Under the pieces are notes generated by a model. The model saw only the letters and a program-made list of their open reading frames with translations, was not told where the DNA came from and did not search any database. 64,000 nucleotides of DNA from Sclerodactyla briareus (taxonomy: Eukaryota > Echinodermata > Holothuroidea > Dendrochirotida > Sclerodactylidae): assembly GCA_026419785.1 (NCBI GenBank), contig JAODTK010005776.1, positions 1-64,000 on the forward strand, read 5' to 3'. Positions 46,742 through 57,480 of this stretch are shown here, piece after piece. Each line of letters begins with the position of its first letter. The stretch's first letter is position 1. Both the position numbers and the translations under genes were made by a program.

Positions 46742-46995
46742 CTATCCCCCCGGCATCATTAAGCAGTTGTTTCAAACTAATTGTAGTTATTTTCTTCCAC
46801 AAACTTCTGCAGTTCCTCGATGTACCTCATAGACTTGAAGTAACTCTGTATGTGTGGCAAGGCTTGTACCATTACTCAGACTTCTGGAACTCCGATAGAA
46901 CCCTCAGTTATTATTCATTGTGCAGCACGGAGAAGATCACATGGAAAGTGTTTATTCATTTCGCATATTATATCACCCCTCTTCCGAGGGACTAA
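46742..46995 (-). CDS. RALGPS: RALGPS exon: end of RasGEF domain (5' border uncertain)
   Basis: Reads [20 protein letters not shown] then FVEENNY, aligned with the family's [28 protein letters not shown]; after indels it continues [12 protein letters not shown] to donor GATAG|GTTAGG, phase 1, which suits the next exon. Upstream are [14 protein letters not shown] blocks (family MNNILRIIADLQ) in changing frames. The acceptor is either AAGGCAG at 46996, adding [14 protein letters not shown].., or one erased by an error near 46919, where the tract TCTTCTCCGTGCTGCA stops just before ATGAATAAT; the second matches the family length better. About four indels are needed. Confidence 0.8.
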
Positions 46996-47724
46996 CTGCC
47001 TTAAAAAAAATACAGTATACATTGACAAAATTTAGCCTATGAAATTACAAATGATATCGATGGTATTTACGATCGAGAAGTTCAAAGCATATATTCCAAT
47101 TATAAGGAAAGGTTTACAAACTGATATCTTGATTACTTTGAACAGAATCCCAATCACATGAAAAGGTTCACAATATCTCCATATTAAGAAAGGTTACATC
47201 ATATATCTCAATTTGGCAATTCCATGGAAACAGGGACACAACAAACATTGAATACTAAGTTACACAGAATAGAAGGGCATAATGGTATTGAGGAAGGTAT
47301 CTAGGTTACTTTTCAGTAATTCCTCACAAACACTGATATAGGGTTTGAGGCTGTGACCGCAGTCATGCGCCAGGAGCCTTTAATGCTATATCCAATTGAT
47401 ATGAAACTTGGTACACATATACCGCTAGTAAAATCTGAATGGTTAAGAAGGGGGCAACTGCAGGTCTGCTGCCCTCTATCTAGCTGAAGATGCTATACAT
47501 AAAATGTGGACCCACGTTTGACTGACACTGCCCGGTGTGTTGAGGGTGCATCACGGTTATCTCCCAATCATTAGGCTCATTTTGTGGAACATCAATCGGA
47601 CACACGGCACCTATCCCTACCCATCGACCACACTGAAATTGTATCCCATCCACAGTACCACTTCTTCCGAAGGCTCCTCCCCCCCCCACGTCCCTTAATC
47701 CATTATATCACCCCTTTGTTGCAC
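46996..47724. other. Intron, dispersed repeat text only
   Basis: 47370-47440 (AATGCTATATCCAATTGATATGAAACTTGGTACACA) has the style of a dispersed repeat but no partner in this window. No exon seen. Confidence 0.35.
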
Positions 47725-47793
47725 CTGCTCTGCTGTCCAAGCCTCCCGTGCTTGGGTGGGCGACGTCGATAAACACCAGTTTGAAGGTACTGC
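47725..47793 (-). CDS. RALGPS: RALGPS exon: RasGEF 'PYLG-x-L-D-P' region
   Basis: Acceptor TTTCTAATCTCCCCCTAG, donor GCAG|GTGCAAC. The first two bases complete Gly, giving PYL|G|STFKLVFIDVAHPSTGG, against the family's [21 protein letters not shown]. This segment follows the P-x-x-P-Y-L-G motif of the RasGEF catalytic domain, which lies near the GTPase-binding face. 69 bp, in phase on both sides, no indel. Confidence 0.88.
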
Positions 47794-50342
47794 CTAGGGG
47801 GAGATTAGAAACATGACAGGCTGAGGTCAAACGTCTATCAATATCAGATCTATGACAGAACTGATGGTAGATAAACCAACAGACCTGCGGCATCCAGTAT
47901 CAATTGTGGAAAAGCATTCTTAACTTCCATTGAAGTCAAGGAAAAAAATCTGATAAAGCAATGCAGCTCAAGAGAGATACGTTTTACAGGTATTTCGTTT
48001 TTATTATGGCAGAATAAGGCCGGCCTAGTATAGAGTTGCAAATATGATTCAATACTTGTTCTGATATAGAAGTATGATTTTTTGTATGCATTTTATGTAA
48101 GCAATGCAGTGATGATAACTTGGATACTACCATCACTCAAAGCCACCAAGACGAGGCCGGTAAGGTACAGAGAAGAACCTACATTATACCACGATACCAC
48201 TCATACAGTGGTCTCGTTGAAGGAGGGGTTCTTTCCGCCAACAAAATTCTACAAGCAACTAACGAGCTCTACCACACATATGAGTAATGAGGGGGGAAAA
48301 TTGATTAATTCATGGGGAAACAGCACCTGTGCAAAGATTTGGACATCATCACCAGATACTCAATATAATGGTGGTTAACAATAGTGTCCTCACAAGGACT
48401 AGACTAGGCAATTCAAGTTGTCCATTTAAGACCAACCAACAAACAGGCCTATTTCATATCTACAGACCAGTGTTTGTGTTAATGGGAGGCCATAGTCCAC
48501 ATTTTGTTGGGTCTTTCAAAATCTCCCCAAAAAAAATTGTGAGAGGAAATCCTCTAGATTTTAGATTTACTGGTAATTCATCTCACTCAAATTGATAATA
48601 TTGGCGGAAATCCCGACCTGATTTTGAAAATCCCTCACGAGAGAAAATCAAAAGGGAGGTGGGGATTTCCAATTCTTTAGCACTTGAACGGCCAGAGACT
48701 AGGGAGCCAACCCTTTAAACTGTTGGTAACCCCCTAACTCCCTCACCATGATGTGCTGGTAACCAATAGGCCACCAGATGGATTGGCGACCTAAGATGAA
48801 CAAAAAAGCTATGTATAGCTACCCTCTGTAGTAATCTATTACATCAACTGACATGAAAACCACAATTTTTTTTATTTTGTTGAAATTGATAGATTTGGTC
48901 AAAATTATAATTTTGTGTGGAATTAGGTATATGTGGCCCCAAAACAAATGCATTTGATATGGCCGGCCGGATCTTTAAAAAAAATTGCAGATGATCACCG
49001 CTTTTTCTCAGAATAATACTGATTGTGGGCGGTAATTTGATGGAAGTTCTTCTTTTAGATGGGGGGATCGAATGATGGCATATTTCTTATCATTGATTGC
49101 TTGTTTCTCAATTATTCAAAGACAAGAATGGAGCCAAAGTCTCAAAGTTCACCTAATTCAGGTTACAGAGGGTATGGTACGTGTATTGCCCAAGATCGAA
49201 ACACATTGACATCAAGCAATAACAAATCATTACTTCCTTGAAACAAGAATTCTTTGTTTCTGTTTTAAAAAAGGATTTCACTTTGAAAAATGATTAGTTT
49301 GTGTGAGGGAACTACTGTAGGGGTTAGTAGGTTTTAATTGGGTTACTTTTGTAGGAGAAGGCATGGGACTTGGAATGTGGGTATTTAAAAACAATGGAAT
49401 CACATAAAACATTGTTCCTATGTCATTCAACTGTACGTCACACAATATTGTGCAAAAAAGGGACCCTCCTTGATTTCTCTGCATAAGGGACCAAACTTTG
49501 AAGGTCAATGACTCCAAATAGCAACATCGAGCTGTAGGCCTGTTAAAACCCATGCTACAATTGTCCTTCAACTGATGATACCCTTCTGGCTTCTGTAAGG
49601 ATGGGGGTCGCACACTTACATTTACTGACCTTCTGGCATGGATACAGTGAGGTCAACAGCAGTTACCCCAGTTATCCATTATTGCGAATACTCCCTTCTG
49701 ACTGTCAACTCGCAGGCTGTGGCCATCCATACTTCTGCAATAACCGTCAGCTGGTCAGAGTGACACTAGCACTAATAAAATAGTTGCTGGAATTTTTAGT
49801 CTTTACTGTTCATTCACCACCAAGTCTCACAATAGCAGTAATATCTCCTAATCTAAGCCTACACCTGCTAGCTTGAGATCTCCCTTCTTTTTCCCCAGCC
49901 TGCAAAGCTTGTAACTGGCAGTAGGCTAAAGGATTCATTGAGTAGGCCTCTGGGTGCACCTTTAAGTGTGACATACTGACGGTGGTGTCACTCTTGGGGA
50001 GGCAGTTTGTCCCAGTAGGTCACACACTCACGATGGAAGGATGCAGAATTGTTTCCTCCTCGCCGGGAGAAGAGGCATTATCATCTGGCAACCTCTGGCG
50101 GAAAATGGACAGTGCCTCCTGTATAACATCGTGATGAAAAGCATCCCTTGGTCTAACAAAATTAATATTGTATCAACGTATTTCAGTGACCACACACTGG
50201 AATCAGGTGCTCCAATTAGAATTGCTCGGAGACAATTTTTTGGCGATGTCAAACGAACGCCGCCACAGTTTGTTTTGCTAGTTGCTTCAAGATAGTGCCT
50301 ATTCAAAATATCCTTATTCTTTGTAACCAATTTGAGACATAC
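47794..50342. other. Intron, no exon seen
   Basis: Frames at 48082-48595, 49278-49613 and 50028-50330 have no splice borders or family match. 49487-49570 shares CAATGACTCCAAATAGCAACA-like text with 31180-31200, a repeat fragment. Confidence 0.4.
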
Positions 50343-50466
50343 CTAGATATGGTATACAAGGATTCTTGACGTTCTCCATGTAGTCCCTTAGGTTCTTTCG
50401 GTTGTCGTCCTCTGATAAAAGATCGGCCAGCTTGTCGCAGATTGCTTTTTCCCTTCGATGTATCGT
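50343..50466 (-). CDS. RALGPS: RALGPS exon: RasGEF middle helix pair
   Basis: Acceptor CCTTTCTCTGACCATTTGCAG, donor CTAG|GTATGTCT. After one missing A in a GAAAAAG run it reads TRYIEGKKAICDKLADLLSE, then DDNRKNLRDYMENVKNPCIPYL, aligned with the family's [42 protein letters not shown]. The start in phase 2 follows the preceding exon's KTW-AC end. 124 bp. These residues form helices of the catalytic RasGEF core. Confidence 0.92.
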
Positions 50467-50639
50467 CTGCAAATGGTCAGAGAAAGGACAATATTAGCAG
50501 AAGAAGAAAACAAGGCAACCGCCCCAAGTGTCTCGCTGGTTGCGCGATCAGTGGTTTCTTCTATCAGACACCATGGTCAAACATTTCGAGGCATTCCATG
50601 ATACCAGATTTGGTATTAGCATTCAAGATAACAGCCACT
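50467..50639. other. Intron, repeat border
   Basis: ACCGCCCCAAGTGTCTCGCTGGTTGCGCGATCAGTGGTTTCTTCTATCAG resembles 34497-34550; likely the start of the family B copy that follows. Confidence 0.45.
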
Positions 50640-51990
50640 AATCCTTGACCAATTTCAAATTCAGAGGAACTGGATTTTGACAATGACTACTGAAGGAGTA
50701 AAAGTTTAGTGGAAATGTGACTAAAAATTGCCATAAATTATGCAAAGTTAGGCAATTTTCACCAATCTGGCAAACTTTAAATCATGCATAATTTATGGAA
50801 ATTAGATGCATTGAATGACCTCCAGTGACCCTGAATCCATGATTAAAATGTTTGGAACTCAAGAAGGTAAACCATACCCACTTGGTTTCATGAAAATCCA
50901 AGCAACTTGAGGATTTTGATAACTTATGCAAATTAGGTATGAATGAATGCCTCCCATTGACCCCGGAATCTTCTTAAAGTTTTGGGCTGAAGGTAGAATA
51001 CCAGGTTCACAAGTTTCATGAAAATTCGACAAACTTTAGACCCCTCCCCCCAGGGAAAGGGACAGGGAGGGAAGGGAAAACCCCAAGGAAGGGAAGGGAG
51101 GGGAGGGGGGCCTCTGCCAGGGATAGCACCAGACAACAGTCCAACCCTACTGAACCTAACACAATAGGAGACCACACACCCCCGCGTGTGTTAGGCTATC
51201 GGGGAAGCCACACACAACCCTATCGTGCTAGGAACAGCTTAGGCTAAATATCGACTTACGCAAAGCTGGACGAGCGGGAGAAATCCTAACCAAAATCACG
51301 CAAACCGCTATTGAAGGATAAACTTATCCTGATAGACGACGTCGGAAGAAAAATGCTTCCAGCAAGATTTTGCACGACAATTGAAAAGCAGATGGGTGAT
51401 TTACGGCGATGAAAATCATGAAATTCAGAGTCCATGATGCTCATGAACTTAAACGTTCAACTGGCAAATTAAGAAGGACTTCTGGTTGCCAGCCCGGACT
51501 ACTGTAAAAAAGATTGTCCACGAGTTCACTGGCGTGTGGTTGGGGGCAAAGTGTCATATGGATAAGTTGAGTAAGTGAAATAGATTTTTGAATTTGCATA
51601 AATTATGCAATTAGAACGACTTCATTAACCATAGTTTTACGCTGAAAATCTAATCAGTTCATCTACCTTATATCCTGCATCTATGTGCCAATCTAAGTCA
51701 CCATAGCAACCTACGGTTCATCTGTTATCTTTCTAACGAGCCTAAACAATGCTTACATAAAATAGGCTAATTCCCTAACTTAATTAGTGACCTTTTGTGC
51801 CAAAATCTAATCAGCTCGTGTTCAACCAACCCTGATGCTCACCCTAAAAATTTTTGTCACCCTTCACTTCACCGTTCGAAAGATATCCTGCTAACGAGAA
51901 AGTGTGACACACACACACGTACACCCACACTACACCTCACACACACTAACACACGCGCCATAGGGGTCACTAAGTCTCCAGGCGAGACAG
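50640..51990. repeat. Family B repeat copies ending in CA run and small hairpin
   Basis: 50640-51050 holds TTGACCAATTTCAAATTCAG, GCATAATTTATGGAAATTAG, GAATGACCTCCAGTGACCCTGAAT and CATGAAAATTCGACAAACTT; 51560-51990 holds AATCTAATCAGTTCATCTACC, ATCTATGTGCCAATCTAAGT, a (CA) run (51908-51957) and GTCTCCAGGCGAGAC (51973-51987), a small hairpin. The block between (51050-51560) has GGGAGGGAAGGGA-type tracts and no exon. The same order (motifs, CA run, end) occurs at 19500-19850. Confidence 0.6.
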
Positions 51991-53293
51991 AAAATGACGA
52001 AAAGTAACGACTCGTACTTCGGGGGGGGGGGGTATGCCTAAAACTCTCATACTAGTACCCAATTAGCACTTGTGTAGAAGCAACGATGCCCCACTCATTA
52101 ATCCACCACAAGCACATGTAAGTAACACTGGTGGATGGGAAAATGAATACACCACAAGTTTATGTAAGAGATTTCGGTGGATGGGGGAATGAAGAGAGGG
52201 TGGAGTGAGGAGCAAATTAGTTTGGTAGGCTGGTCATTTCCATGCGAGAGTAATACTTTGTGTGTGTGGTGGTTGGAGGGGGGTATTTAAAATATACCGT
52301 GTCAAATTGTGTCTCATTGGTACTCTCAATCTGCTCCTCCTGGCGAGTGACCAGGATTGGCCTGGCCCATCCCCCCAACTCCCCCTGCAAAGATGCCCGC
52401 AAAGCTGCGCCAACCAACTGGGTCCCAAGCTGATGAGACGATTCAAGCTGAAAGGAGGGACCAACCAGACAGGGGAAGGATAGGTCAGGTGACTATTGAG
52501 CAGACCGTAGGTGATGCCCATGACACATCAACATTAAACCTTTTCCCACACCTGTTTCAATCTACAAATTCCAATATCACAATCTCAATCTTCATCCTCT
52601 TTTGATTTGCGGGCGGCATCACAACTCTAGACGCCAGTACAGGATTGTTCTTCCCAATCCGATGCTACGCAACAAGCACCAGTCACAAAATCAGCATTTG
52701 GATCCACCTGGCAGGATTTGAACCGAAAATACCCCCCGGGGCTCCCCCCATCAGTTTGATTTTTGTTGGGGTCAGGGAGCCAATGAAGGCTCATCAAAGA
52801 CTGGCTGTTATTTTTGTCCATGGGCACCGGCGATACTCCCTTTCATCAAAATCATTTTTGCTCAGACGGATCCAGAGAGGGGTTGTACCGATCAAAACCT
52901 GCTCCTGGCGACACCTTTCATGTTATCCCATTAGAAAGGACAATCCAATGCACTTTTCTCGGAACTGGGAGAGCTAGAGGCGGAAAGTTCATGTCCCCAA
53001 AGTGGATGCCTCACATAGCAATCAATGAGACATCTGCAAAACAGAACAAAACCCCAGAAACCCAACAGGTCCACTGCCTTACATCCCAAACCATGGAGAC
53101 CATTGACCTTGAAGCGAGACCTGACCTTGAAGACGGAGACCGGTGCCCACCAACCACGGGGGGAAAAGTCCTGGGGATGCTGGGTGTGGACGTGGGGCGG
53201 CTGGAGGCGTGGGGGAGGATTTAGGACTAGAGAATAGAAGTGTCCGACCACTAAACTCCCCTCTCACTGCATACCCTACTGATTATACTCAAC
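51991..53293. other. Intron, G11-12 tract, no exon seen
   Basis: G tract at 52021-52032. Around 52690-52740 the minus strand has GGTTCAAATCCTGCC, like a tRNA B box, but no A box was found. Overlapping frames 52217-53267 are shadows without splice borders. Confidence 0.4.
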
Positions 53294-53386
53294 GTCCACG
53301 TCTTTTATAACCGAAGATGGGGGCGCTGTGCCAGGCTGAGACATGGCCATGGATGGAATGTAGATTGTTCCATGTCATGTAATTTT
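53294..53386 (-). CDS. RALGPS: RALGPS exon: RasGEF core with NNLHS motif
   Basis: Acceptor CTTTCTTCCGTCTTCCTCGACAG, donor GGAC|GTTGAG. Reads RKLHDM, then NNLHSIHGHVSAWHSAPIFG, then, after small indels, RL-KTW. The family reads [27 protein letters not shown]. NNLHS and SAPIFRL-TW lie in the most conserved catalytic part of RasGEF domains, so identity is firm even though two or three indels and some substitutions are needed. It sits about 180 bp from the direct repeat that bounds the GC-rich block. Confidence 0.85.
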
Positions 53387-53570
53387 CTGTCGAGGAAGAC
53401 GGAAGAAAGGCAGCAACAGAGAATGAAAATCTCTCCTGCTTTATATAAAAATAAAACCTGGAAAGATATTTTGTGATGAAACTGACTATTTTATGGGTTT
53501 ATTAGGCTATGAAGGGAGCACAATGTGTATGCATATTATCAACTTTCTTTATGTTGAAATATGAACTCTA

Positions 53571-53690
53571 CAGCTGGCGTTTAAAATCAAAATTATAAAT
53601 GTCAATTCTTGATACATGGGTTATTATATCTCGAGAAGCCATAGTCGTATAGTTAGAAGTATAGTGGACGAATGCAATAAACGTACGTGG
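53571..53690 (+). repeat. Left ~120-bp direct repeat of GC-rich block
   Basis: CAGCTGGCGTTTAAAATCAA through ..GCAATAAACGTACGTGG matches 59906-60031 with scattered differences (roughly 85-90 percent by eye). Preceded by AACTC at 53564-53568. Contains AATAAA at 53674. Followed by TGGATCACCAAAACAG, which could be a primer-binding-site-like start (TGG). Confidence 0.85.
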
Positions 53691-54259
53691 ATCACCAAAA
53701 CAGAACGGTTTGGGAATTGTGAATTTTATGAATTACTACCCCACATGGAGCTATTGCACCCACCCCATTGCCACGGCGAGCCTTCTGGCCAATTACCACA
53801 AAATGAGGTTGCCACCCCATAGCCTTCACTTTTCCAGGCTAGGAGTCAACCGGAGAGAGAGGGTCGGAGAGCGCCGAAGGGTGACGGCCAGTGATGGCAC
53901 GGAAGCGGGGAAGGAAGTGCGGGAACGTCCCATGTGGGGGAGATTCATAAATTCACAGATTCCCAAACCTGTTCTGTTTTGGTGTATGAATCTATCTCAT
54001 TATTTCAACTTAACCCACTATGGACTATGCACCAGATTAGCACAGGGAAACCCGGAGGCGGGTTGTGAGAGTGCCTCACGCTGGTTAGTCTAGGGTGGCC
54101 GACCGGAATGGAAGGGTCCAGTGACAGGCTGGGGCAGCCCCGACAAGAAAACAGTGGTGTGGGTGGACTGCCCCAGAGTCAGCTGGGTCGTATCGAGGCG
54201 CGGAAAAGAACAGTGAGATCATCTACGACGGGAGAGGCGCTCCTGTCCGGGACCTGGGG

Positions 54260-55560
54260 TCACCGTGCCGAGATGCGGACTTGCCAGCGGACCTGAAGAA
54301 GGCGGAAGCCGCGGAGGGCCGGACCTCGTAAGGTCGGAATCGCCTATGCCCGAAAACGCGGAATCGCAGAGGCCGGGTCCGCTCCGGGTCCAGAACCGCG
54401 GGAACCGAAAACGGAGGCCGAACCGCGGCGGGAAAGGGTGGAGGCCGGGGCGCGGGAACCGGGGGAGGCGGGGGGAACCGCAAAGCCGAACCTCGAAAAC
54501 CGCAGAGGCCGGGGACCGCAGAAAACCGGGAAGGCGGAGGCTGGAACGTGGGAACCAGAAAAGGCAGGCGCGGACACGCGTAGCCGGACCCGCGGAAAAA
54601 CCGGGAAGGCGGAGGCTCGAACCGCGGGAACCCTTAAAGGCGGAGGCCGGGAACCGCATGCATAAATGCTGATGCCGGAACCGCGTACCGGAAAGGCGAG
54701 GCCCGAACCGCGAGCCACGGAGTTAGACCGCCGGAGCCGGCCGCGATCCCGCAGCTGCGCACCTGGATACAACACAGAGCCTGGGCCCGCAGGCCAAAAC
54801 CGCGGAGGGCGAAAGCGTGGAGGCCGGAGCAGCGGAGGCCCGCGCTGCGGCACCCTGATGCCACATAGCCGGGCGACAACGGTCCGGAGGCCTTACTGCG
54901 GGTCCCGCAGCTGCTGCACCTGAGGCCACAAAGCCTGGCGCCACAAGGTCCCGAGGCCCCCGACCCCGCAGAGGCCGACCGCTGAGGCTGGAGCCGGCGG
55001 AGAACCGCAGCTTCCTCCGCAGCAACTGCCGCACCTGATCCCCATAGCCTGAGCGACAGAGGTCCGGAGGCCGAGCCGCGGAGCAGCGGATGCCTGAGCC
55101 GCGGGCCCCGGAGCTGCGGGTGGAGTCATAAAGCCCCGGAGCCACGGATCCCGGAGCTGCGGAGCCCGAAGTCTAAGCCCTGAGCCGTGGAGCCCCGAAG
55201 CCCGGAGGCAGAAGAGGCCCGGAGTCGCTGAACCAACGAAAGCCGCTGGGCCACAAAGCCGGAGTCGCGGGGCCACAAAATACGAGTCGTTACCCCCGAT
55301 GCGCCCAGATTTCCATAGCCGCGCGCCACAGCAAATGAGACCGGAGCCATGAGCCCCTGGCCACAAAAAAAACCGGAGCAATGTAGCCCGGATACACCGG
55401 CGCAGCCAAATGGCTGCCTCTCGAGCCGACCACGAGTCCCGGAATCCGCGAAGCCCCAGTCCACAAAGCCATTGCAGCCCGCGGCAGGGGGGGGAAAGCG
55501 GCACCCGGAGCGGTGGATCCTGGAGGCCGGTGCGAGCCGTCAGTGAGGGAAAGTGGTTTG
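54260..55560. repeat. GC-rich degenerate repeat array A (CCGGAGGCC / GAACCGCGG motifs)
   Basis: Units of roughly 21-30 bp repeat GGAGGC(C/T)GG, AACCGCGGGAACC, GAGCCGCGGAG and similar text. The long overlapping frames on both strands (for example 54893-55672 minus, 259 codons) come from this stop-poor repeat and show only low-complexity Gly/Arg/Ala/Pro content. Confidence 0.7.
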
Positions 55561-57480
55561 CCTCCTCGTGGGATTCCACGATCCCGCCAACCACCCAAAC
55601 GGTGTGACGCCGCCCCCCCCCCCCCTCCCCGTTCGCGCAGGGGCGGCCTAATCCTCCGGCCAAGAACGCCACCCAAAACCGCTCCGGCCACCCGCAATGT
55701 TGCCAAGTTAAATCGGCGTAGTGCCTGGAAACCCTCGTGCCCCGGAGATTTAGCCTGAAAACGCGCGGCTCTCTGTGGGCCTGAGGCAGTGGCTCGATTT
55801 CGACCTCCCGGTAGGAGGGGACACATGAACCCTGGAGGTCTCAGTACCCCACCGGACCCATGCAACCCGGAAGTGGGGTCGTTCAGTCTCCTCCACTGCA
55901 GGTTACTGCTGGTTAAGTGGGCGTCTCAATCTCTAGGGTCTCTGCTTTGCGGCCCTTGCGCGTTGGAGGGCCGTCGCGTGAGCTGGAGGCCGGTGGAACT
56001 AATCAACATCAATCAGTCGTTTAGAACCATAACCTCCGCGTGGCTCTACCGAGATCACTGCGAGGTCACCTCTCGGGAGGACCTCTCGCCAGAACCTCCG
56101 CTGCGGCCGAGACCGCGGCAGGCAGAGCCGAAAACCCCTCCGCCGGCGGCACCGTTTCACCTCCCTCCGAAGGGCTAGGCCAGGCGCGCGGGGGGGTCGC
56201 CGGCCGAACAGGGCTCGCCCCGCTGTCGTCACCTTCCCCAGCTGCGCCGGAACCACAACCAACAGCTGACATCAGAATCAAGAACCAAAACGAGCTCTTC
56301 GGCCTGATTGCTAACGCGGCACAACCGCGATAGCCACTAGCCAATGCGGATGCCTCCGCATCAACGGCATTGGCGGAGTCCCCGCAGCATGAGCTCTGCT
56401 TGAGAAACAAGCGGGTCCAGCGCCCCGCTGTTTCTGCTGTGGCTGTCTGCTGTACCCCCTGAAGGGTCCGCAACCGCGGGCTCGAGCTGAGGAACACTGG
56501 AGGACTGCTGCAACCGGCAAGCTGGACAGCCAGAAGGTCGGATTGCTGCGGGCTCCGCTGCTGCTGTTTGTGGGAACTACGCAAGGCTCTCCTGCGCGGT
56601 CCCAGCGGAAGCGCTCCCCTCGAGGAGACGATTGGTGCAGGAAACGGCCGGGGGCCCTGCGCCTTGCGCCGCTCCATCCTGCTGCTACGAAGGCGTCAGC
56701 CCGAATGGTGGTCGGGGTCCTCGGTAGAACGCAGAAGAGAACCGAGAGGCCTGCAGCCGGGGCCGCGAGCTTGTTGGTTGGCTCCAGCTTGGTATAGTCG
56801 GACCGGATGGACTCGCTGCTCCCTCTCCGTCCGACTGTTCCCTCGCGGTGGGTACAGCCTTGGCCGTGGAGGGCGGCCCAGGCGAACTGCCCAGCCGCGG
56901 AACCGTATACACCTTGAACAAGGCGATCACACCCGGGGCCGATCCGGAGACACCCAGGTTTTCTCTCTCTGCTGCCGCTGCGCACGGCCGTGCCGTGCTT
57001 CCAGCTGGCCTGGCTTCCTACGCCATTGCCCATGGCAGCCACATTCCTCACCCTCCATCTGGTCGTTCCGAGCGCGAGTCAGTCCTCAACTGTGCCCCAA
57101 TGCGTTTTCCCGAGCCGTGATCCGCTCTCCCTCGGGTTGGTCCTTTCAGCCGTGGGCCGGATCTAGCAATTCGGCGGGCCGCGAGCACTGTTGATTGAGC
57201 GCCGCGAGCCCCGTCTCTACTTAAACTGGACCCTGAACTGCTACTAAACAACTAATACTAAAAAAACCTCTACCGATCTTCAGGGCCTGGCCCTGCCGAG
57301 CCGCAGGCCGGCCTTACCGATCCGTAGACGGCTCTGAGGGCCAGCACAACTGGATCCGTGGGTCTGCCCTGGCGACCGCGGGACAGTTCTAAACCGTGGG
57401 CCCAGCCTGAGCCGCACCGCCGAACGGGGTGAGGTCGCCCGAGGTCGGCGGTCTTGGTTCCTCCGCGGTGACCCCTGAGG
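55561..57480. other. GC-rich middle of the block, non-repetitive
   Basis: Less repetitive than the arrays on each side. One plus-strand frame ends ADIRIKNQNELFGLIANAAQ (about 56262-56323), which looks protein-like but matches no family I know; it is preceded by a Pro/Ala-rich stretch and a stop follows. C11-12 near 55611-55624. No splice borders assigned. Confidence 0.4.

Noticed and set aside
51240-51320. Possible RALGPS exon before GTAAGTCG on the minus strand
   Set aside because: The text does not match the family and all expected RasGEF segments were found elsewhere in order.
52640-52900. RT-like text SLHWLP and a B-box-like GGTTCAAATCCTGCC on the minus strand
   Set aside because: Only a six-residue resemblance and no A box or further RT blocks nearby.
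54893-55672. 259-codon minus-strand frame (and 56311-57051) as genes
   Set aside because: Low-complexity content in stop-poor GC-rich DNA, with equally long frames on the opposite strand.
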